Positions 34,437 through 46,875 of a stretch of DNA of 64,000 nt are shown here, in pieces. This DNA comes from Aptenodytes patagonicus (lineage: Eukaryota; Chordata; Aves; Sphenisciformes; Spheniscidae). The DNA lies in NCBI RefSeq assembly GCF_965638725.1, contig NC_134974.1, forward strand, positions 1,758,143-1,822,142, written 5' to 3'. Position 1 is the first letter of the stretch. Every line of letters starts with the position of its first letter. The position numbers and the translations under genes are program-made. The notes under the pieces were generated by a model that saw nothing but the letters and a program-made list of their open reading frames with translations, did not search any database and had not been told where the DNA came from.

Positions 34437-37313
34437 GAGGCTCCCGCCCCTCCCTGACGTTCCCAGGGCGTTCCCAGGCTGGGGCTTACCTGGGAAATGG
34501 CTCCCTGCAATTGCAACACCCGGACGGGTCGGTGCGAGCAGGGACCCGCAGCGGGCCCCAGCTCCCTCCCAGGGACTGCTCTGCAAGTGGCCGTGGCCAC
34601 GGGGTGATGGCAGGCATTTGGGGACCACCCCAAAAGTCCCCACCGTCTGGAAGGGGTGGTGGGCTCCCGGCAGTGGTGGTTTACCAGACACGGTGCGACT
34701 CCAGCCTGGTCCCAGGATTTGCAAACCCGCCGCCATCCAGCCACGCACCAGCCGAAAGGCCGGCTCCTCCATCCCGCGGCACATCCCTGCTGCCCACCCT
34801 GCTCCAAACCGCCCCGTGCATCCACCACCGGTGAGGCCGGCCAGTCGGGTCCGGTGCGGCACAGGAGCTGCCCGGCGAGGTGGGGGGCATTGTTTATTTG
34901 AACCAAAACCACTCGTTCTCAAGGGTGAAAGGGGCTGGCGCAGGTCTCTGGGGCCCTGGAATCGCAAGCACCAGCTCCGAGCAGGGCCGTATCCGGCTCT
35001 CAGCCATCTCTAGATCCACCTGGGACAGACAAAGCTCTTCTCAGCTGGTAGCTGTGCTTGTAAAGTCACATCCATAATTAATTGTCCCAGCAAATTGTAC
35101 CCCTGTATGTCTACGAGAGCAATGGTGCAGTGATTTGATGCCAAGATTAGATACGGGCGTTATTGGGATCTGCATATTTAAGGATGCAAAGTAGGAGGTG
35201 ATCTATTACAGGCAGCAGCCACCTGCTCAGAGGACCTTTGGGACTCCTGTCCCAGAAAAAAAAAGCGTGTGTCACCCCGGCTCTCTGCTGGCTTCTTGCT
35301 AATCTCGGTTGGGAGGAAGCAAACCCATTCTCGGCCAAGATGCTCCAGTGTCGTTGATGCAACATCCCAGGAGGGTGGGAATCCCTCCCCAACCCTGCAG
35401 GCAAACAGCTCACCTCTGAATCATGGGCTTTCATTACTCTCCTGTGCCTGGCAGATGTCACAACCACATCCAGGCCCTATTTTTACAAGGCATCCAGGGT
35501 GTGTGCATGTGCTCAGAGCAGCCACGTACCATCCAAACCCATCACAAGACAGTTCCCAGCCATTTTGATCACCGCGATGAGGTTGGCCTCTCCCCTGGTC
35601 CCCACCAGCTCCGGGTCTGAAGGGTCGGGAACAGTTTGGCTTTTCATGGACAAGCTCTGCCCCATGGGACCTTTTACAGACGGGGGACACTGAGCCCCAG
35701 CTTTGGGGGTCTTCAGTGACTGCCGTGATGGGTACCCTGGAGCCACTGCTCCTGCACACAGTGGCCACCCCGGCACGGATGAATGCGTTTCTCGGCGTTT
35801 CCACCAGCACGGTGCCGTGCCCACGTGGTCTGCACTGACTCACCAAGGGGTACCGAACGCCCCGGCACAGGCTGAGCTGTTCCTCCCACCTCCAAGGACT
35901 TTCCAGATACTTATCGAGGATGGCTCACGCCGCAAGAGTGAGCGTCCTCCTGACAGCGCACCGTCACGCTGGGGAGCTGGTCACCAAACCAGAAATAGGA
36001 CCCAGGAGTCCCCACTCCCACGGCACATTCCCAGCCTGTGGTGCTGGGAAGAGGATCCAGGAGCCCTGGCTCCCCTTTTCCCCCCCATCACCCCAACCAT
36101 TTGACACATTTCCTGTCTCTAATTAAATGCACGCCACACCTTTCTGCTTAATTTCCATGTATTTATTTCCAAGGCAGGAACAATAAATAGTCATTCTCGT
36201 TGTGAAATCCACCCCAAGGTGAGAGGAGACAGAGGGTGGCCTGTGGCCGAGCCGTGGTGTTGGTGCTGCCGCACCAGCTGCCGGCCCAGGAGGACCTTGC
36301 CACCCTGGCCCGGCCTCAGGTTTCAGTCACATTTCTCTGGGGTTGGGTTGGGTTTGGTTTGGTTCATCTTTTTTTTTTTTCCCCCCACAGCACAGAGCCT
36401 CGCAAGGTGATGCAGGTGCCGATGAGGTGCCCGCACCCTCTCCCTTTTTGGGGTCCCCATCCCCATTGTGGTTCTGGGGCTGCCCACAGGCTCCTCCGGG
36501 ACACGGAGCTCAGCGGGAATGGCCCGGATGGCAGAGGAAAGTTGGGATAACCAGGCTCAGGGGGTGCCCTGCACCCTCTCAAGCCCATTTCTTCACCCTC
36601 CGTGCGCTCGGTGCCTGAGCTAATTGCTCCGTCCCAGCAAGCCATCACTTTGTGGCATTTACTGTTTTCTAATTTGCTGTAATTACACAGAAATCCCACG
36701 CTCTCCCGGCAAAGGTGGGATCTTGCTGATGGCCTCGCAGCTCCCGGGTCTTTCTGAGCCCAGGATTTCGGGGTCTCCTCTGAGCTCCCTCCAGCCCAGT
36801 GTGGAGCCACGTGCCCAAAGCCCTTGGTGTGCCTGGTCTGGAGACACAGCCCTGCTCGTGGGGTCCCTGCGACGGGGACCGCTGGGCATAAGCCACCCCG
36901 GGAACTGGACACGTGCACACGCACACCCTCAGCACCATGCACACCCAGAGCACTGTGCACACCCGCAATGCTCACATACACCCACAGCATCCATGGCCAT
37001 CACAGCGCCGCGCACACCCACAGTGCTCACGTACACCCGCAGCACCCTGCGCACCGCAGCATCCCACGCATACGTGCAGCCCCGTGCACACCCACAGCAC
37101 CATGCACACTTGCGGCGTCCCGTGCGTGCCCGCAGCACCCCTTGCACCCTCATGCTCTGCACTGGGGCCAGCGGGGCTGTGCAACGCAGCAGCGAGTGAT
37201 GCTCAGAGCCGTGATCGCTGCAGCCCCATCCCTCCCTGCTCCCCACTTTCCCTCTCCCACGAAGGACAAATGCGGTCACCCCCATCCTGGCTGGTTTTTC
37301 TCCAGTGTTTTCC
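34437..37313. other. Intergenic region between S100A16 promoter and S100A14 3' end
   Basis: No gene recognised. It includes AP-1 at 35836 and a CACACCCACAGC minisatellite at about 36911-37150. Confidence 0.4.
36911..37150. repeat. Minisatellite built on CACACCCRCAGCAC
   Basis: About a dozen imperfect copies, each 15-25 bases, of GCACACCCACAGCACCAT and variants, open on both strands but with no gene-like start, splice sites or homology. Confidence 0.65.
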
Positions 37314-38103
37314 TTTATTAATTTATACAAAAATGGTTGCAAGTGACGCAAGCTGATAACAACCCGCCACCATCCCAGCCCCGAGCCCAGCCGCCAGCCG
37401 GGGCCAGCATCCCTGGAGAGGGGCAGGCGGGGGAGCACCGCACAGGCGGCGCGCCCTGGCATAGCACCCCAAAACCTGGACAGGCACAGGGCACCACAGT
37501 CCCTGCACCGGGGGAAGAGCAGAGAATATGCCCAGGCCACGAACGGCAACGTCAGGGCCAGCCCGGAGCCCAGGATGCCCCCGAAGGTGCTCGAAGCACG
37601 AGGCAGAGCGGTGGCAAAGGGGCTCCCATCGGGCGGCAGGGCATGGGGCCAGGGGAACGAGCCCGCACATCCAAGGGCTTCTGGGGGAGAGGAGCCAAGT
37701 CCCCCTCACTGCGATGCTGCAGGGCTGGGGGACCTGCAACTGGAGGGTTTTCGGGGCTGGAGGTGGGACAACCCTGGGGGTAAAGGCTCTAGAGCAAAGG
37801 ACAGAGAAAGGCGGCTCCAGAGCCGGGGCCAGGAACCCCCTTACCACCTCCCTCCCGCCGCAGCACGGGCCAGAGCTGGGGATGGCAAGGGAAGTTTCCT
37901 GACAGGAAGGAGAGACGAGAGAGGGCAGGGATGGAGCCGGGGAGGGGGATCCCTCCGCCCCGGCTGGGGACGCGGGGAGGAGACAAGCCCCGGTAGGAGC
38001 GACGCTGCATTTTCCCAGGCGCATCCCACCGGGACCAGCAGCCTCTCGCGCTTCTTGGTGCAGAGCCTGAGGCCTCGGGCGCCTTCCCGTCCCCCGCCGC
38101 CCT

Positions 38104-39855
38104 CTACTTCCTCCGGCAGCCCTTGGCCGCGTCCCCCATCATGTCCCAGTACTCTCCAAACTCCAGCTTGGCCTCGTCAGGGTCTCCCATGCATTCGATC
38201 TTCTCGTCCAGCGGTCCAACGCACTGCAGCGGGGACAGAAAAAGCATCGGGGTGATGGGGCTGCGGGGTCCCGCAGGCAGTCCGTGCCCACCCCAGCTCC
38301 CCCTGCCCACCCCCGGGCTCTGCCCTCACCTTCCCCAGGTGGGGCAGCTTCTGCACCACCAGGTCCTGCATCTCGTTGGGTGTCAGGTACTCCTTCTGCC
38401 CCTTCACCGCGTAGCAGTGGAACTGGTTGATGACGGTCTCAATGGCCCGCTCCACATCGGTGAGATCCTGGCAGTCCTGCACGGGGGGAGAGAGGGTGAG
38501 CACCGGTGGGACACCTCCCCGGATGGATGGGACATCCCCCAGACGGACAGGACAAGCCCCCGAGTAGATGGGACACCCCCCCCCAGAGCAGATGTGCCAG
38601 TGCTCTCTGCAGACGTTCAACTCCTCCGCAATGATGTGATAAACCTCCTTATCAACATGATACCCCTCCGTACAGATGTGAGACCCCCTCTACAGATATA
38701 AGGCCCCACTGTACAGATGTGAGACCCCCATAGAGATGCAAGACCACTCCATACAGATGTGAGAGCACTCCATACAGACGTGAGACCCCACCGTACAGAT
38801 GTGAGACCCCACCGTACAGATGTTGCATCCCTCCATACACGCTCTGCACTGCTGCAATACCTCCCTACAGCTGCCATACCCCCCCTCCACCTCGACGTGA
38901 CACCCCTCCCCACAGGCATGTCACCCCCCCATCTCTGCTTGCCCGGACTTCTCCCTGCCCGGGGCCAGCGAGGCTCAGCCACCCCGGCGTCTCCGGGCGC
39001 TACACCCACGGTGCACGGGGGCTGCCGCGGCCGTCCGGACTGGTTCTTCCTCTCCTTTGCACAAGCGGCGGATGGCGGCATGAGTCAGTGCCCAGGACGA
39101 CTCGGCACCCGCCGGGATGGGGCTTGGCGGCGGCAGGAGCCCCTGTCCCTCCCTGTCGGGGCTGCAGACCCCTTCCCTGGCTGGGTGGGGGGCAGAGCCT
39201 GGCCCAACCCATGCACCGGGCTCCCTGGCCACTCATGCTAATTAGCCAAAGCTGCGTTTGAAGGGAAACGATGGTGATTCATTCGGCATCTGCGGTTTCC
39301 CCTTGAAACACTATTAAACCACATCAGGCGATGCCCATTGGGAAGAACCCAGCAATCTTCAGAGCCTCAGCCCGGCGTGCCGGCTCAGCCGGCCGGGGCC
39401 AAATCCTCCACAGGTGCAAAGGGGTGCGGGGTGGGCACCTCCCGTTTGAAAGCCGAGGAAAACAGGAGACTTTCTGCCGTTGGGCATCCTTGGAGAAGTT
39501 GCAAGGAGTGAGTGCAGCTCCCAAAGGTGAGTCCACGGGAGCTGGAGAAAGCTGCCTGGTTCCCCGAGCTTTCAAGCGGCTCCAAGTCTGCAGCACCAGG
39601 TTCCCCTGCCCAGTGCTGGGGCAGCATCGCCGAACCCTGAAACAGCCCCCCGTCTCCTCCGCTGGAGTCTGGCTCCAGGATGCGGCTGGCCCGGCACGCT
39701 GCTTTGAGTCACCCCATGCCCAGGGCTGTGCTCCAAGGGATGGGGCCGTGCAGGGTCACCCCTGCGCCCCGCACCCCGCCGGGGGCCCCGGCCCTCCCGG
39801 TGCCGCAGCGTCGCTCATAGACCTTGCGCTTCTTGCGGCAGTTGCACTGGCCCAT
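38104..39855 (-). CDS. S100A14: S100A14
   Basis: Epithelial S100 with poor Ca2+ binding. Coding exons are 39855..39823, 38476..38330 and 38223..38104 (99 aa). The first codes [15 protein letters not shown] is the conserved S100A14 start, with Gly2 available for N-myristoylation. The second reads [20 protein letters not shown] and [19 protein letters not shown]. The third ([39 protein letters not shown]) has a degenerate loop lacking the Asp/Asn ligands, as in mammalian S100A14. The donor of the first coding exon (AAG|GTCTAT) is weak, so its exact end is uncertain. Non-coding exon 1 (about 40200-40178, donor CAG|GTAAGT) lies below a TATA box. Exon 2 begins at 39931. The poly(A) signal is at 37314-37319. 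Four exons match the human gene. Confidence 0.88.
38671..38840. repeat. 21-bp minisatellite in an S100A14 intron
   Basis: About eight tandem units of TACAGATGTGAGACCCCACCG and variants, mostly 21 bases long, in the intron between the first two coding exons of S100A14. The period is a multiple of three, so frames stay open, but there is no coding evidence. Confidence 0.85.
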
Positions 39856-40225
39856 GCTGCTCCTCGCGGGGTCTGTAGGTCCTCGGTGGCAGCAGTGGTG
39901 GGGCTGTCCTCTCTGACGGGGTCTTGGGGAGCTGGCAGGGGAAGAAAGCCAGGCTCAGCTCTCGGCTTGCGGGGAGTTCCTCCTCCTTCGGCTCTGGGAC
40001 TGAGCGCAGGGCGAGGAAAGAGCCCCGGGATGCAGTGAGCTGCCAGGACACGTCCCAGCGGCAGCAGCATCCCTGCCCCAGCGGCAAGTCGTGGCAGAGC
40101 TGAGCAGGGGGGTGCAGAGGGGTGATGGGACCCCTGGGCACGGACCCCCATCCCGCGGTGGCGGATGGGCCACTTACCTGCTCCACGGGCTCTCCTGGGT
40201 CTGCGCGGGCTGCGGCGTGCCGGGG

Positions 40226-40232
40226 TTTTATA
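40226..40232 (-). promoter_or_regulatory. TATA box of S100A14
   Basis: TATAAAA on the - strand (GTGGTATAAAACCCC), about 30 bases above the short non-coding exon 1 ending at 40178. Confidence 0.8.
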
Positions 40233-41009
40233 CCACAGGGAGCTGTGAGTGGGAGCTCCCTGTGCGCCGCCAGCTGCGGTGTGGTGCAAGGCGTCTCATT
40301 TCGGAGCCTGGCCCAGGGCCAGCGTGGGGCTGGGAAACGCCTCCTTCCAGGCCACACTGATGGCTCCCCATCCAGCCCGGCACGGCACAGCCGCGCAGCA
40401 CCGTGTGGGAACAGCCACCCAGGCACCGGGCCCTGGCCGGCTCGGGGACAGGTCACCCCATGGCAGGGATTTCGCCATTTCCCAGCAGCGCCGGGATTTG
40501 GGAGCTGAATGCCAGGAATGGGAGCTCGGTTAAGGGTGCTGAGCCAGGGACATGCTGGGCCGGCGGACGCATCCCCCCCCCCGTGCCACCCAAGATGCCA
40601 GAGAGGATGGGCATTGATGACCTGGAGGTGGTGGCTACCGCAGCCACGGCGGCATCGCTGCTGGAGATGCTCCCGAGCCCCACCCTGGTCCCAGCCACAT
40701 CTCTGCCACCCATCGGGGTTGCCCTAAGCAACCCCACAGCCCCGCAGGAAGGCGTTTGTGGGGCGCAGGGTGACACCCCGCAAAGCCAGACCAGCGCAAG
40801 GGTAATTTGGGAATGGCCCCATCCATCCCAGGTTCCCCACAGCAGCCACCCCAATGCAGAGTGAGCCCCGACCCACCACTCGCGGTGCTGGGCTGGTCCC
40901 CGGGCACAGCGTGGCCATGGGCAGATGCAGGCAGGGGAGGAGATGGGCTGTCCAAATCGGGAGCCCCCGGCTAAGAACAGCAGCAACGCTCAGGCTCAGG
41001 GAAACCTCT
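40233..41009. other. Intergenic spacer between S100A14 promoter and S100A13 3' end
   Basis: No exon recognised. The S100A13 poly(A) signal marks its far end. Confidence 0.4.
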
Positions 41010-41053
41010 TTTATTAGCTCTGCGTCAGCCAAGTCTCCCCACCAGCCCCGTCA

Positions 41054-41537
41054 CTACTTCTTCCCCGCTTTCTCCCGCCGCATGGCCTTCGCCAGCTCCC
41101 CGATCAGCCGCCAGTACTCGCCGAATTTCAGCTCCTCGTCGTTGTTCACATCCAGCTCACTCATCTTCTCCTCCAGGGAGGGGACGTCCTGCGGGGAGGA
41201 CAGGGGAGGCTCGGCCACATCCCGGTCCCCAGCGAGCGGGATGGGGATGGGGGGGGAGCAGGGGCTGCTGCTCGCTCTTGCTTGCAAATCCCAGGGTACT
41301 GGGAGCAGCCCCCCAGCTTGGGGGGACCCGCAGGGATCCAGCCGCCCCCCCCAGCCGCCCCACACATGCTGCCCCTCGCCTCACCTTCATCAGGTTGGGC
41401 AGCTGGAGCTGGACCAGCTCCTTGAACTCGCCGGCCGTCAGCGTGCCCTTCTTGCCCTCCTTCCCCGCGTAGGTGAAGAAGACAGTGACGATTTTCTCGA
41501 TGGCCGTCTCCAGCTCGGTCAGCTCGCCTGTGGCCAT
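41054..41537 (-). CDS. S100A13: S100A13
   Basis: S100 that supports non-classical secretion of FGF1 and IL-1alpha with synaptotagmin-1 in mammals. Exons 41537..41385 and 41188..41054 give 95 aa. It begins MATGELTELETAIEKIVTVF, then FTYAGKEGKKGTLTAGEFKE and LPNLMK. The second exon is DVPSLEEKMSELD, loop D64-V-N66-N-D68-E-E70...E75, then YWRLIGELAKAMRREKAGKK. The FF-TYA-KEGKKG motif, LIGELAK helix and basic C-terminus are diagnostic. Donor AAG|GTGAGG and acceptor CCGCAG|GAC are good. Exon 1 (about 42038-42009, donor GTAAGT) lies below a TATA box. The poly(A) signal is at 41010-41015. It is the last - strand S100 gene and faces S100A1, as in human. Confidence 0.94.
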
Positions 41538-42062
41538 GGCGCTGGGGCACGGCAGTGGCCCGGGGCTGCAGGGAGAGGAGCCGAGAGGGGATCGGAGGCA
41601 GAGGGGTGTCCTGGGGAGGCGATGCCCGGCATGTGTTGGAAGAAGGGGAACCTCTCCCCTTCCCTAGCCCAGGGTGCAGCGAGTCTGCAAGGGCTCAGCT
41701 CAGCTCTGCAGGGCTGAGCAAGGTCCCGGGGCTGGGGGCTGTCCCTCCGCTCCGCTGCTCCCTAGGGACCGAGCGCTTTGGCCAGGCCCTCCCCGGCTGG
41801 CGCGGGGAGGGGGAGCAGAGCCCTTCGGTGACGCCGCTGCCATCCGGCGCAGCCTGGCAAAAACGCCACAGAGGCAGCCGGGATGGGGGGACATCAGGAA
41901 AGGGATGGGGGTACAGCAGGGGTCTCCAGCGCCGCTCTCGTCCTGCGAGCACTGGAGACACGGTGGCCGGGGTGGGGCCGGTGCTGAAGGCAGCAATTCC
42001 CTACTTACCCCCCTTGCCTGCAGGCAGGGAGCTGCAGGTAGGTTGTGGCCCCCCCGGGGAGG

Positions 42063-42069
42063 TTTTATA
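42063..42069 (-). promoter_or_regulatory. TATA box of S100A13
   Basis: TATAAAA on the - strand (CAGGCTATAAAACC), with exon 1 ending at 42009 before GTAAGT. Confidence 0.8.
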
Positions 42070-45000
42070 GCCTGCAATGCGGGACGGGAGAGCGCAGCAC
42101 TTTGTTCCCCGTGCTACGGTGTTGGGTTTCCTGTTGCAACCGGACAGACGCACAGACACCGCCCGGGCGCGGAGACATCCTCCTCTTCTCCCTCCCCGTG
42201 CGGGCAGCAGACCAAATTCAGCGCTCGGCCCCGCTGGTGTGAACCTGGCCCGGCTTCCGCGGCACCGCCTGGGCTCTGCTGCCGTGGGGATGCTCCGGTG
42301 GGGAGCAGGATGGGACCACGGGGCAGAGGGGAGGGATGCGGGAGGACAGAGCGGGTTTGCTCCGGCACCCACTGGGCTGGAGCATCCCACGGGGCTCGAG
42401 CATCACCCAGACCTTTCCAGGGGTGCGGGGCAGGTCTCACCCCCACGTGCATGCAGGGCTGGGGTTGCCCAGGTCTCACCCCACTGCAGGGGCAGGGCTG
42501 GGGTTGCGCTGGGGATGAGGACGTGGCCCCCAGCGCCCCGCTCATGTCCCACCGTGCCCTGACACGGTGGCTCATCCCAGCCTGTGATCCAAGCGGCACT
42601 GCGGACCCAGGGCCGGGCTCGACCCGCACCGAGTGAGAGTTGTGACTCAGCCGCCCGCTGACATAATCCCTATTAATAGTGGGCTTTGTGAAAATTAATT
42701 AATCCAAATTAATTAGGGGGTTGGAACTGCCCGAGCGTTCCCCTTTAATCATCTTGTATTTATAACATGGCAGCCCTGGCAGGTTTCCACCTGGGAGACT
42801 GAGCAGCTCCGTGCCGCGGCACTGCCGTTCCCACGGGGCCCCCAAGCCGCATCCCATGCCCCGGCACGGCGCCTGGGCCCCAGACAAACCCCACATGGTG
42901 CCCACAGCACGGCCCCGGGGAGAGGCAGTGGGGACACCAAGGACGGCGGCCCGGGATGGGGCTGACATTGGGGACCATCTCTGCTCGGAGCACGGCAGGG
43001 ATGTCCCCGATTGCCAGTCACCCCATCCCTGCGCACCACAGGGGTTGTGTCCTGGCGTCCCCACAGCAGCGTGACACCAAACATGACGGGGAGCGAGACC
43101 GGGGCAAGCAGCCCCCCCCGGGACGGCACGTGGGAGTGGGGTCCCGGGGAGCCCGACACAGCGTGGAAACCCCCCACCAGCGGTGTTTTGGGGGACCCAG
43201 AGCAGGGAGGTCTCTGGCGCAATGCTACCGTCACCAGCCCAGTTTCTGCTGAGCCCTGACGCACTCACTCCACCTCTCCACAGGGATGGGGAGGCTCCGG
43301 CCAGCACCCGGCAGCCCGGTCCCCGCCCCACACCCGTCACACCAACTCACGGGGGAGGAATTGGCTTCCTGCAGCCCCATCCGGCCCGTCCCCTTCCCCG
43401 GGGTGACAGGGGGGACAGGGACAGGACTTCCGCCGAGCCCCACGTCAGGGGACCAAGATGGTCTCTTGGGAAACCTCTGAGATGAGTCAGGCTCAGCAGG
43501 GACAGGGACAGGTTCGGGGTGAATCACCGGCCCTGAGAGCCAGGCGGGCCCGTGACTCGCTGTCCCTGGAATTCGGGGTGCCAGGACGGGGCGAGGAGGC
43601 AGCAGGCGCTGCAGCAGCCCCGCGACAGGATGAGGCCAAATCACAGGCGGCAGGAGAAACAGCACCTCCCGGTCAAGCCCAGGATCCCTGTTCAGGGCCG
43701 TCCCCACAGACAGGGAGCGGTGACCCGGCCTTGGGGACCCCGACGCTACTGTGAGGGGGCAGAGCATCGCAGGACCCCATGTGCTGGGGCGAGAGCTCGG
43801 AGTCAGGGTGCAGGTGCATTCCAGGGGGTTGGCGCCCGCCCCCGTGTCCTGGTCCTGGTGTTGTCCCCAACTAAGACCCCAGCCAGGAACGGTCACTGTG
43901 GCCACCACGGGTGCCAGCCTGGCAGCGGTCCACGCCAGCCCACCGCACCTATCAGGGCTCGTTGGAGGGGAGCGTGGTTATTTGAGGCTGCAAAACTGGG
44001 TGCCCAGTGCCATCTCGATGCCCCCGGCCCCGGCACGGCAGGCGCCCGGCAGCTCCCCCTGCTCCAAACCCCAGGGATGGAAAAGCCTCTTCCATGCTCC
44101 AGTGATGGGACGGAGAGACAAGATCGGCCCAGCCCCGGCACCAGCAACTGGAGCAACTGGTTTAGCTGGGTCAAAGTGGAGCACTGGGAGTCGCAGCGGT
44201 TGAAACCTGTTCCAAGATGTGTGTAAACCTCCTGGCATGTCCCTCGCTGCTCCCGGTTTGGTAAGAGCTTGTCCTGGGGATCTGCCAGCGCGGACACGCC
44301 AGGCGTGCTCTCCCCACGGCTGGCACCGCAGCGGCAGGGAGCAGGGCCGCGGCGCCGGGGGCCGACCCCTCCGTCGCCCACACGATGCCCCCGTGGCGTC
44401 GGGGTTTACCCTTGGGCAGCTGGCTCCGGCCGGTCCCACCGCTCAGGAAACGCCTGGCCGAATCCTGATCTCTGGGAAGGTTTGGGGTTTAATAAGAGCA
44501 AGGCAGAGCTCCTCCGAGCGCAGCCGGAGCCCTTGGGGAGCTCAGCACAGCCGGGCGGTTGGATGCACCGGTGCCCAGGGCATGGCAGCCCCAGCTCTGT
44601 GCCCACTGCGGGGACCGGGGTCAGGTTATTTTTAAGCTCAGGACCAGGCGGCGATGCCTGTTCCCATCGCGGGCAGCTGCTGCCCAACCGGGCAGGTGAC
44701 ACAGCCCCAGGGGGGGCCAGGCGTTCCCGGAAGGGGCGGCCGGATCCTGCCCGCTGCCGAACCGCACTGGGGACAGGGGCACAGGGGCTCCACTGCCGCC
44801 AGCCCCCGCGCGGACACCGCCAAGTGAGTGCCACCGGGGGCCTTTCCCGTTTCCCCCTGTCCCCAAGCTCTGGGATCCAGCCTTTCCTGGAGCTCACCAG
44901 CCCCAGGCCCCCCTCCCTGCCCCACACCAAAAATGGGCGCTGTGTCCTCCTGGGAAGCAGCTCTTGAGCCTCCATTCGGGACTCCAACTTCCATCTGGGA

Positions 45001-46502
45001 CCTCCACCTCTGTCTGGGACCCCCACTTCCATCCGGGCCCCCCACCTCCAGCCAGGACCCCCACTTCCATCCGGGACCCCCACTTCCAGCCAGGGACCCC
45101 CTTCGCAGCCACCTCAGCTGCCCCAGGTGCAGGACAGGGGCTAGACCCCCAAGACCCTGCCCATCACCCCGAACCCTCCAGCCTCCCCCCACGCCGTCCC
45201 GTCCCCGTCCCCCCCAGCACAGGGCAGTGGTGGTGGGGTGGCCGCACGGGGTCGGGGGACCAGGTGACAGGGTAGTTTTGCCGTCCCCGGGTGGGTGGGG
45301 GTGCCGCGCGGCCACTGCATTTCCCAACCGCGAGGACAGGAAGCGCAGGACATGGAAACGGAGGGAACAGGATATAATTAGCCCCAAATTAGGACTGGAA
45401 TCTGGGATAAAGAGCCCGGCACCACCCGGCTCTTGCGAAAAGCCGCAACGCTACGCCGGCAGCTGCCGGCAGCCCCCCTGCGGGGGGGGGGGCCAAAAAG
45501 GGGAGACAATCATGCCCGCCTGAGTTTGGGGGCTCAGCACCGGTGCTGTTCCCCTGGGGATGCCGGTGCCGGGGAGGCCGTGGTGGGTTGGGCCCCAGGC
45601 TGCCCCGGCCGCGCGGATGCAGGGCCGTAACGAGAGCCGCAGCGAGGCCGGGATTATCAGCATCGGCGATGCCAGCTCGGGAATCTGGTTTCTTAGCCGA
45701 GCCGTTGCTGGAGCAACCTCCAGGCTGGGATTGTGGGGCTTTTTTAATTTGACAAGAGGCCTTTCTGTGTGCTGGGAGCGGGCGGCCCCAGGGGGGCCTG
45801 GGCTGAGTCACCCGATAGCCCCCACCGGCTCCCCCCCTCTGGTCCCGGCTGGCTCCCATTGCGAGGCCAAGGACACCGGATACCCGCGCCTTATCAGCCT
45901 GGGGGAGGAGGCTTGGGGACGGATCCGGCATGGCACCGCGGCGCTGACAGATGGGGGATGCCGGCAGGCGCCGAGCGGGTGACGCCGCGGGGTCAGACCC
46001 CAGGCGCCACGGTGCCACGGGGGCTGTGGCTGCGAGCGGAGCCAGGGCCAGGCGCAGGATGCGACCCAGGGCTGGAGGGCAGAGCCAGCCGGGGGGGGGG
46101 GGGGCCCAGTGAGGGACCCCGCTGCCCACCCCGCACATCCCCGTGCCCCCTGGCATGCCGCTGCCCCACAGGGCCACAGCAGGGCCAGCCTCAGCCATGG
46201 GGGTGCCAAGAAGGGCCACCCGAGGTTTAGCATGGGGAGGGACATGGAGACCCCCAAAGTGACTCTCGGCATCGCTGCCCGCCCCTCCCCTGCCCACTGC
46301 CACCCCATAGGCACCGGCGGGGCTGGAAACGCTCCTCTGCGTCATCCCGGGGCCGGTGTGGGGTGAGAGGGGCAGCGGGGTGCCGCAGGTTCGGGCTCCC
46401 CGCATCCCGGCCCCCGCGAAGGCGGCGCAGGGTGGCCCGGCGGTGCCAGCCGGGCTGTCCAGCCCCGGTATCGGATCCTCCCGGAGGGAGGGGGCTTGGA
46501 GC
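42070..46502. other. Divergent spacer between S100A13 and S100A1
   Basis: GC-rich, with several long open frames on both strands but no recognisable product. It contains AP-1 heptamers at 42643, 43483 and 45804, and a 20-bp-unit minisatellite at about 44971-45105. It probably holds shared control sequence for the head-to-head S100A13/S100A1 pair. Confidence 0.4.
44971..45105. repeat. Minisatellite with a 20-bp unit
   Basis: Tandem variants of ACTTCCATCCGGGACCCCC (for example CATCTGGGACCTCCACCTC, CATCCGGGCCCCCCACCTC, CAGCCAGGACCCCCACTTC), about seven units. Confidence 0.75.
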
Positions 46503-46510
46503 TTATTTAA
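46503..46510 (+). promoter_or_regulatory. TATA-like element of S100A1
   Basis: TTATTTAA about 30 bases above a presumed non-coding exon 1 (about 46535-46575) that ends CTCAG|GTGAGA. Exon 2 starts at 46868 after CCCGCAG. Confidence 0.55.
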
Positions 46511-46875
46511 CATCCCCGGCTGGCCCAGCCCGGCGCACTCGGAGCAGCGGGCGGGCGGCACAGCGGGGAGCTCAGGTGAGAGCAGGTCCCGGCCGGGGCA
46601 CGGGTGCCCTGCGAGGGGGCAGGTGGCCGGGGCCCTCTGCCACAGAAGCACCCCATCCAGCCCTGGGGAGCAGCGGGGTGCCCCAAGACCCCCACAGCCC
46701 CACTGCCGGCTCTCTGCCCAGCACCAAGTGTTTGGAGCGGAGGCCACGGCGTGCGACGCTCCCCGGCAGGGGACAGGGCAGGGGGTGGCTGCGATTTGGG
46801 GGCTGCCCCTCACGGCAAGGGGGGGCTGGCGGCTGTCCCCCCTAACGTGGCGGGTGCCTCCCCGCAGCCGGAGCC

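Noticed and set aside
36911-37150. Open frames over the CACACCCACAGC repeat as a His/Pro-rich gene
   Set aside because: Open on both strands only because of the repeat; no promoter, start context or splice sites.
38671-38840. Possible CRISPR-like direct repeats
   Set aside because: The units abut without unique spacers and the context is an intron of a vertebrate gene; this is a minisatellite.
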